Below, in pieces: positions 57,960-64,000 of a stretch of DNA of 64,000 bases. The first letter of the stretch is position 1, and the number at the start of each line of letters is the position of its first letter. The notes under the pieces are model-generated. The model ran no database searches, was not told where the DNA came from, and saw nothing but the letters and a program-made list of their open reading frames with translations. This DNA comes from Litsea cubeba (lineage: Eukaryota > Streptophyta > Magnoliopsida > Laurales > Lauraceae), in contig CM022948.1 of NCBI GenBank assembly GCA_012931725.1, positions 97,452,858-97,516,857 on the forward strand, read 5' to 3'. The translations under genes were made by a program, and so were the position numbers.

Positions 57960-58956
57960 TTAGAAGAAGGAAGACTGATTGGGAAGCACATCCAAGTGAG
58001 CAAGTATTTGGGCTGCAAGAGCCTTCACAGTACCACTTCCCCTCTGAGTTATGTCAACTAAAGGCATCTTCGCCAAGCACCATACTGCTGCTTGTGCTCT
58101 AGCAGTCGGAAAACTCTCTCTAAAATATGGAGGGCCTCATCCTGCAGATCCGCACAAGGGGAGCTTAACAACTTTACAATTGCTGCAATGCATCTTGCCT
58201 CGGAGAGCACCTTACTGCCTTTCTGTAGCTTTTCACCATCTATCAGTGTTGACAGTGCTCGCAGTGCAGCCTTGCAAGCCCCAAAATCTGAATCTCCTAG
58301 CACTCTCACCAATGGCTGGACCGCATCTGCCTCCACTAGGCAAAACGATGTCTCAACTGAACACGCACCCAAGTGGACTGGACAGCCAGGTTCAGGTGGC
58401 GTTGAGCAGCACAAAAACCCCGTTGTTTTTCTACTGGTCTGCTCAATCTAGATGAGCTCTCTGAAAATTGAGCCAATGAAATCGCAGCATGCTGCTTTGT
58501 CAAAGAGGTGCCGGTTCCCAGAAGTTGGGACCAGCACTGGAATAATGCCAGCTTCAGCTGCTCTGTTTTGCCACTCATGGTTTGTTGATACAGTGAAACG
58601 GTGTAAGGCTCCTGAAGCATTCTCTACAAGGTGGTTCATATATGAACTGCTGTGCATACTATCAGCGAGAAACCTGACAATGATGGGAAGTGCCCCAGCA
58701 TCCAGAAGCCACTGTGTGATTTGGGTATGGTCCATGGGGAGGTTAGAAATAATACCCATTACAGCAGTTTTCTCTTCTTCATCATGAGAAGTTTGGACAA
58801 TCATGAGTAAAGTTTCCAAGCACCTTTGGTCCACGTGCTGTGCTAATGTGTCATCGTCACCATCTACAGTCAGGCAAAGAAACAGCATCACAGCACTTGT
58901 CCTAATGGTAGGTTCCGTTGTTCACACAATTGAACCAATAGTTGAACAGCTGAAAA
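57960..58956 (-). pseudogene. PUB43/44 (SAUL1)-like ARM-repeat protein, 3' exon with four frameshifts
   Basis: Plant U-box E3 ligase relatives of this type have an N-terminal U-box and a C-terminal ARM array. On the minus strand, after an acceptor (ATTACAG, exon start 58956), the C-terminal array reads in order: FSAVQLLVQLCEQRN, DQRCLETLLMIVQTS, MGIISNLP, QITQWLLDAGALPIIVRFL, RAAEAGIIPVLV, QHAAISLAQFSESS, CCSTPPEPGCPVHLG, CLVEADAVQPLVRVLG, IAAIVKLLSSP, LPNQSSFF and TAA at 57962-57960. One-base shifts lie near 58905-58911, 58524-58531 (GGG), 58413-58417 (AAAAA) and 58071-58078, so no single frame runs through. The U-box exon is not between here and the copia element; it may be beyond the right edge or lost. 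Confidence 0.88.
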
Positions 58957-59551
58957 CTGTAATACACAAAAAAGAAAAAAAAATCAGAATCAGCAAAAAG
59001 CAGCAACACGTATGAAACTGTAAAAGAAACAGATGAAGTTCAGTAGTCGTTTTAAGTATCTGGAGAATGAGAAGCTTCAAAGATCGACAGACTGGTGACT
59101 TGTCACTTAAGTCTCATAATGCTAAATATGAGAGGGACTGCCAACTAAATTTACTAATCAAAGCTGAAAGAAAAACTGGAACTACCATTTGAGAGTAACA
59201 TAGGGCAGTAGATGATAAAATACATATATACACTGATTGAATCCAAAAAATTGAAGGTAAAATCATTATCTTTTCTTCTTTTTTTCGATTGTTGTCCTTA
59301 GCACTTGTTCTTTTATGCTAAGAAAGGATTTCTATTAACATATAATGCAGGCATTACATTGTGTACAATGGTGTTGTGAGTGTCGCAGTAAAATGAGAAT
59401 TTTTTTTTTCCTTCTTCTAGCCATCAGTACCGCTCATGCAAAAAAATTCAGGTTATCTGATAGCTTCTAAACTGGCATGAGAAAAGTAGATGTCTAGAGG
59501 GTACAGAACAATATGATAGCAAAAATGAAAGGCATTCTCAACATCTCTTTT
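58957..59551. other. Intron or flank between the ARM exon and the copia LTR
   Basis: No coding similarity. If the PUB gene is whole in the plant, this is its last intron, with the copia element inserted in it. Confidence 0.5.
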
Positions 59552-59807
59552 TGGGACCATTGGCCCTTGTAATTGTCAATCCTGGGCCTCTAGGCCCAAT
59601 ATATCAGGCCCATTTACATACTAGTTAGTTGTTAGCTATTAGCATGGATCTAAACCCAAGTGTAATTAAGGGATAATCATTATTAGAATGTATTCAGGGA
59701 TTAAACCCTTTTAAATAGAGATCTCAGTCGACCAATGAAGGACGACATTCATCTCCACAGCTCTCTCTCTCTCTCTCATGTCTGTATGCTTCTTTCCATA
59801 AATGACA
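59552..59807 (+). repeat. 5' LTR of the copia element
   Basis: 256 bp, starting TGGGACC and ending AATGACA (TG...CA), directly followed by the primer site. It contains a TTTTAAATAGA TATA-like box near 59709 and a (CT)8 run at 59761-59776. The 3' LTR needed to confirm the ends is outside the window. Confidence 0.8.
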
Positions 59808-59822
59808 TGGTATCAAAGCAAG
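59808..59822 (+). other. Primer binding site, tRNA-iMet type
   Basis: TGGTATCAAAGCAAG starts at the LTR end; one change from the common TGGTATCAGAGC of plant copia elements. Confidence 0.85.
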
Positions 59823-60429
59823 GTCAATCATCTGTGATCTTCTCCTAAGTCATCTTCCAAGCATAGGAAGCCCGCCAGTGATGTTTCTATTCAGCCGATC
59901 ATCTCTGATCGTTCCTGATCATCTCGGATCATGCATGGCCCACCTAGGATCATCACCAGCACATCAACGGAATACCTCCATCTTGGTCGACTACTACTTC
60001 CTGGATTTTTGAAGATTTTTTCCTGATTTTTTGATCATCAGAGGTAGGTTTTCTACCAATTTTTGTGAAAATTCATTTTTTTCACTATGTTTTCATCTCG
60101 ACCGTCCAATCTCCTCGATCTGGGTTTGATCTGCCTGTGACCACTTCCAGTAGTTGCATAAAACTACTCTCTTTTCATCCCCACCCTCTGATCTGTGTCA
60201 AGATCAACACGTGGGGCCCACGTATGGTTTAACCTGCTGCCGACTGGGACCGATTGCACTGTTTTTTCCTCTCTGTTGCTTGTGATTGCTGCTGCTGATT
60301 ATTCTGTCAAGATTTTCTCTCCTGCTGCTGGTTGCTACTGCTACTACTGTTTATTGCTTACTGCTGCTGGATTCCTCTGCCTTCTGTTTATTGTTTACTT
60401 GCTTCTCCACTGCCTTCTGCTCTCTTGTC

Positions 60430-61173
60430 ATGGATACATCTGAAAAATCAGGACCCTCTATTGTGAAATTTAATGGCAAAAACTATGTGTCTTGGGCATT
60501 TCAATTCCAAGTATACCTTGAAGGAAAAGAACTGTGGGCCCATATAGATGGATCTGACACACTCCCTGCTGACGATGCCAAGAAAATTCTATCTTGGAAA
60601 ACTAAAGATGCAAAAATAAAGTCTTGGATTCTTTCTTCTGTAGAACCAAATTTTATTTTGTCTCTCAGACCTTGCAAGACCTCGAAGGAAATGTGGGAAT
60701 ATCTGAAAAAGGTATATTATCAACATCATGCTGCGCGTCAGTTTCAATTGGAATTAGATATTGCAAATTACTCCCAAGGGACACTTTCAATCCAGGATTA
60801 TTACTCCGGCTTTCTAATCCTATGGTCAGAATATGATGAAATTAAATTTGCTACTGTCTCTGAAGCACTTCTACCCGAGCTTCTTTCCTTACAACAGGAT
60901 AGCCATCGGGACCAATTTCTCATGAAACTGCGCCCTGAATATGAGACAGTCCGATCCAACTTGATGAGCCGAGTTTCTCTTCCCAACGTAGATGATTGTC
61001 TTCAAGAACTTCTACGGGAGGAACAACGCCTTGTTACCAAAATTGCAATTGAACATCAGGATTCCACTGAAGCTCCGCTTGCCTTTGCTGCTAAAACCCG
61101 ACCTCCTCCTCGGGACATCAGTAAAGTACAGTGTTACAACTGTAAAAAATATGGCCATTATGCAAATCAATGA
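60430..61173 (+). CDS. Copia Gag (UBN2/DUF4219 type), cut in the zinc knuckle
   Basis: The ATG at 60430 (MDTSEKSGPS) follows a CTG-rich leader. VKFNGKNYVSWAFQFQVYL and LILWSEYDEI are typical of UBN2-type Gag. The knuckle begins CYNCKKYGHYANQ, and a TGA at 61171-61173 stands where its last Cys is expected. Reading resumes in another frame a few bases on. I chose the downstream ATG because the leader in front of it reads as Leu/Phe-rich UTR. Confidence 0.9.
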   Translation: MDTSEKSGPSIVKFNGKNYVSWAFQFQVYLEGKELWAHIDGSDTLPADDAKKILSWKTKDAKIKSWILSSVEPNFILSLRPCKTSKEMWEYLKKVYYQHHAARQFQLELDIANYSQGTLSIQDYYSGFLILWSEYDEIKFATVSEALLPELLSLQQDSHRDQFLMKLRPEYETVRSNLMSRVSLPNVDDCLQELLREEQRLVTKIAIEHQDSTEAPLAFAAKTRPPPRDISKVQCYNCKKYGHYANQ

Positions 61174-62386
61174 GCTGAAGGTCTGTAAATATTGTAAGGC
61201 TGTTGGACATGGTATTGAAGAGTGTCGGAAGAAGGCTCGCAATTCTGCTTCTCGCCCCTATGGACAGTCAACTCCAAGTGCTTACACGGCTGTCACCCCA
61301 CAATATGCATCGTCTGATTTCACTGGTTCATTGCCATTTGATTCATCATCACAGCCTGGTTCCTCTTCACAAACACAGTCACCAGCTCCCATTACTCCGG
61401 CTATGGTAAATCAGATGATTATCAATGCCCTGTCATCTATGAACATTTCAGGTACTAATCCGTCCCTTTCTAATACATGGTATTTAGATTCTGGAGCTAG
61501 TAATCACATGACCTCCTCACCCACCAATCTACATCATGTTGTCCCCTACACTGGCACTCTTTCTGTTCAAGCTGCCAATGGAGACCACCTTCCAATCCTC
61601 TCTGTGGGAGATGCTCCTGGCCCTTTTCCATTAACAAATGTTTTTGTCTCCCCTCATCTTGCTACCAATTTAGTTTCTGTGGGTCAATTAGTTGAAAATA
61701 ATTGCAATGTCTCCTTTTCTTCTTCTGGTTGTGTTGTGCAGGACCAGGAGTCGGGGGTGGTGATCGCGAGGGGGCCTAAACGTGGCAGGCTTTTTACGTT
61801 ACCAGTATCTCCATTTATTCAAAATAAACCTTGGAATCAGTTGTTTTGTTTTTTACTTCCTAATAATTCTCGGTTGTGGCATAATAGACTTGGTCATCCG
61901 AATGCTGCTACATTGTATACTTTGTTTCAAACTGGATTGTTAAATAAACCTATTAATTCTGTTTCATTTGAGTGTGATGCTTGTAAATTAGGAAAAAGTA
62001 AAACTTTACCTTTTTCTAACTCTACAACTCGTAGCAATGAATGTTTTGATTTAATCCACAGTGATGTTTGGGGCATTGCTCCTACCATTTCTCATGGTCA
62101 TTTCAAATACTTTGTTACATTTATTGATGATTACAGCAGATTTACTTGGGTTTATTTGTTACATTCTAAATCTGATGTTCTTAATGCATTTAAAATTTTC
62201 CTTCGCTATGTTAAAACCCAATTTTCCAAATGCATTAAAACTTTGCGATCCGATTCAGGGGGGGAGTATGTCTCCACTGATTTTCAATCTTTCCTAAAGA
62301 GTCGAGGAATTATATCTCAACGTACTTGTCCATATACTCCTCAACAAAATGGCGTTGCAGAACGGAAAAAACAGATATCTTCTTGA
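61150..62386 (+). CDS. Copia second zinc knuckle, protease and integrase segment
   Basis: Open in a frame different from gag. Starts with a second knuckle CKYCKAVGHGIEEC, a Ser/Pro-rich spacer, then the protease motif WYLDSGASNHM near 61481-61513. GAG-pre-integrase zinc segment: LWHNRLGHPN (61875-61905) and CDACKLGK. Integrase core: first D in HSDVWG (near 62061), second D in FRSDSGGEY-like LRSDSGGEYV (near 62249), E in NGVAERK near 62357. A six-A run at 62366-62371 shifts the frame, and TGA ends this segment at 62386. Confidence 0.92.
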
Positions 62387-64000
62387 TGTCACGAGGACTC
62401 TTCTCATTGAATCCTCTGTTCCTCCACGTTTTTGGACTGAAGCTCTTACCACTGCAGTCCATCTCATAAACCGTCTTCCATCACCTACCATTGCCCAATT
62501 AACACCACATTTTAAACTTTATGGTCACCATCCTACATTTACTCATCTACATACCTTCGGGTGTGTTTGCTTCGTTCATCTGCCTCCCACAGAGCGCACA
62601 AAATTAATGGCCCAATCTAGCAGGTGTGTTTTTTTAGGATATGCAACTAACCAAAAGGGTTTTGTTTGCTATGATCCAATGGCTCGTCGCACCAGGATCT
62701 CTCGTAATGTTATTTTCTTCGAAAATCAATATTTTTTTCAAAAATACTTGGATTGTCCTTCTCCATTTTCCACAACGGTGTTACCTGGATTTTCTGAAAA
62801 ACCAACTGTTACACGGTTTAATCCTGATTTTGTGTATCATCAAAGGGAAACACCTACCACTGCAGATGCCCACCCTCCTGATCCTCCGACAACTGGTCCC
62901 ACATCTCCTAGTATATTGCGTCGCTCCTCCAGAATTTCTCGACCTCCTGAGCGGTATGGATTTACCCATGCTTCCTTGATGACAACACTATCCTCTGTTT
63001 CCATCCCAAGTTCTTATTTGCAGGCTGTGCAACATGATTGTTGGAACCAGGCCATGAAAGTTGAATTAGATGCATTGACCCAGAATCACACCTGGGATAT
63101 TGTGGAATGTCCTTCTTCAGTTAAACCTATCGGTTGCAAATGGATCTACTCGATCAAGCTAAAATCAGATGGCTCCTTGGATAGACACAAAGCTCGACTT
63201 GTGGCACTTGGCAACCGCCAAGCGTATGGCATTGACTATGAAGAGACATTTGCGCCAGTTGCAAAAATGACAACTGTTCGGCTCCTTCTCGCCATTGCTG
63301 CTTCTCAATCTTGGCCATTGTACCAAATGGATGTCAAGAATGCTTTTCTACATGGGGACTTGAAAGAAGAAGTCTATATGCGGATACCACAAGGAGTCAC
63401 CTCTCCGTCTAAGAAATCTGTATGTCGCTTACACAGATCTCTTTACGGTCTCAAGCAAGCTCCCCGAGCGTGGTTTGATAAATTCAAAGATCGGTTAGGC
63501 ACGATTGGCTTTACTCAAAGTCCATATCATCCATCTCTTTTTATGAGCCACGCATCTACTGGCTTTACTGTTCTCCTCGTATATGTTGATGATATCATTA
63601 TCACCGGAACTGATGATGCTATGATAAAATCTATTAAGGCCTCTCTTCGGGATTCATTCCATATGAAGGATCTGGGTCCTCTACATTATTTTTTGGGCTT
63701 AGAAATACATCAGTCTTCAAAAGGCCTGTTTATCAATCAACACAAATATGCGACAGATCTTATTGAGCTTGCTGATCTCGATAACTCTTCCTCAGTTGAT
63801 ACACCGCTTGAAGTCAATCTTAAGTTGAGTAAAGATGATGGAGATCTTTTTCCTGATCCACATACATACCGGAGACTCGTTGGCAGTCTTGTCTATCTCA
63901 CCGTCACCAGGCCTGACATATCTTATGCTGTCAATCTTGTCAGCCAATTCATGACGTCTCCTCGTCACCTTCATCTGACAGCAGTGAAGCGAATTATCCG
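62372..64000 (+). CDS. Copia integrase C-terminus and reverse transcriptase (RVT_2), partial
   Basis: Frame shifted by one from the preceding segment and open to the window edge. Integrase tail: FWTEALTTAVHLINRLPS, then a KLYGHHPTFTHLHTFGC-type region and a Pro-rich linker. RVT_2 follows: WIYSIKLKSDGS, HKARLVALGNRQ, QMDVKNAFLHGDL, SLYGLKQAPRAW and the catalytic VYVDDIIITG near 63580. Then YRRLVGSLVYLTVTRPDISYAV, which leads into RNase H beyond the edge. No stop codon seen in 1.6 kb. Confidence 0.93.

Larger units (their letters stand above)
59552..64000 (+). mobile_element. Ty1/copia LTR retrotransposon, 5' 4.4 kb
   Basis: Domain order gag, protease, integrase, reverse transcriptase is that of the copia superfamily. 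The 5' LTR, primer site and all of gag, protease and integrase are present; RT is cut by the window edge, and RNase H and the 3' LTR are outside. Coding is broken at least twice. It points away from, and lies just upstream of, the minus-strand ARM-repeat exon. Confidence 0.95.

Overview
The window is nuclear DNA from a flowering plant. The evidence is plant-type GT-AG genes with multi-kb introns, plant L1, RTE and Ty1/copia retrotransposons, hAT and Mutator-like DNA transposons, long CT/GA microsatellites, and plant gene families (a PUB-type ARM protein, a PPR N-terminus, a plant 5-FCL). The large TE-filled introns would suit a magnoliid or another moderately large woody genome, but the sequence does not fix the species.

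Layout. About 1.1-18.2 kb (+): twelve visible exons of an RBM39/CAPER-like splicing factor (RRM1, RRM2, UHM), with 5' exons off the left edge. Its introns hold a hAT element with perfect terminal inverted repeats (TIRs) and target-site duplication (TSD), a decayed DUF659 hAT transposase, a 1.1-kb non-autonomous Mutator-like element with a 9-bp TSD, a possible LTR remnant and an RTE LINE tail. 18.2-21.4 kb is the intergenic gap between convergent genes. 21.45-31.44 kb (-): an apparently intact six-exon 5-formyltetrahydrofolate cyclo-ligase gene whose introns carry RTE tails, long SSRs and local duplications, one of which copies a splice acceptor. 32.9-35.7 kb (+): an intact two-exon gene joining a MULE transposase (zinc cluster, DDE core, SWIM finger) to a C-terminal OTU cysteine protease. 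38.47-44.83 kb (+): a full-length plant L1 LINE with a perfect 16-bp TSD and poly(A) tail; ORF1 and ORF2 overlap by ATGA, ORF1 has an internal TAG and ORF2 one frameshift. 45.3-47.2 kb: a TIR element filled with degenerate repeats and a small hAT MITE. 47.3 kb: an isolated PPR N-terminal fragment. 47.6-57.9 kb: mostly featureless, with tandem duplications and one weak two-exon candidate. 57.96-58.96 kb (-): the 3' ARM-repeat exon of a PUB43/44-like gene with four frameshifts. 59.55-64.0 kb (+): the 5' LTR, PBS and most of gag-pol of a Ty1/copia element running off the right edge.

The cellular genes are unrelated in function (splicing, folate metabolism, ubiquitin ligation), as is usual for plant gene order; nothing suggests an operon or cluster. 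The most unusual item is the intact MULE-OTU fusion. A recurring theme is one-base indels, often in short homopolymers, breaking otherwise well-kept reading frames (RBM39-like exon, PUB exon, LINE ORF2, copia pol). This could be real decay or uncorrected long-read error and should be settled before any of these is called a pseudogene.
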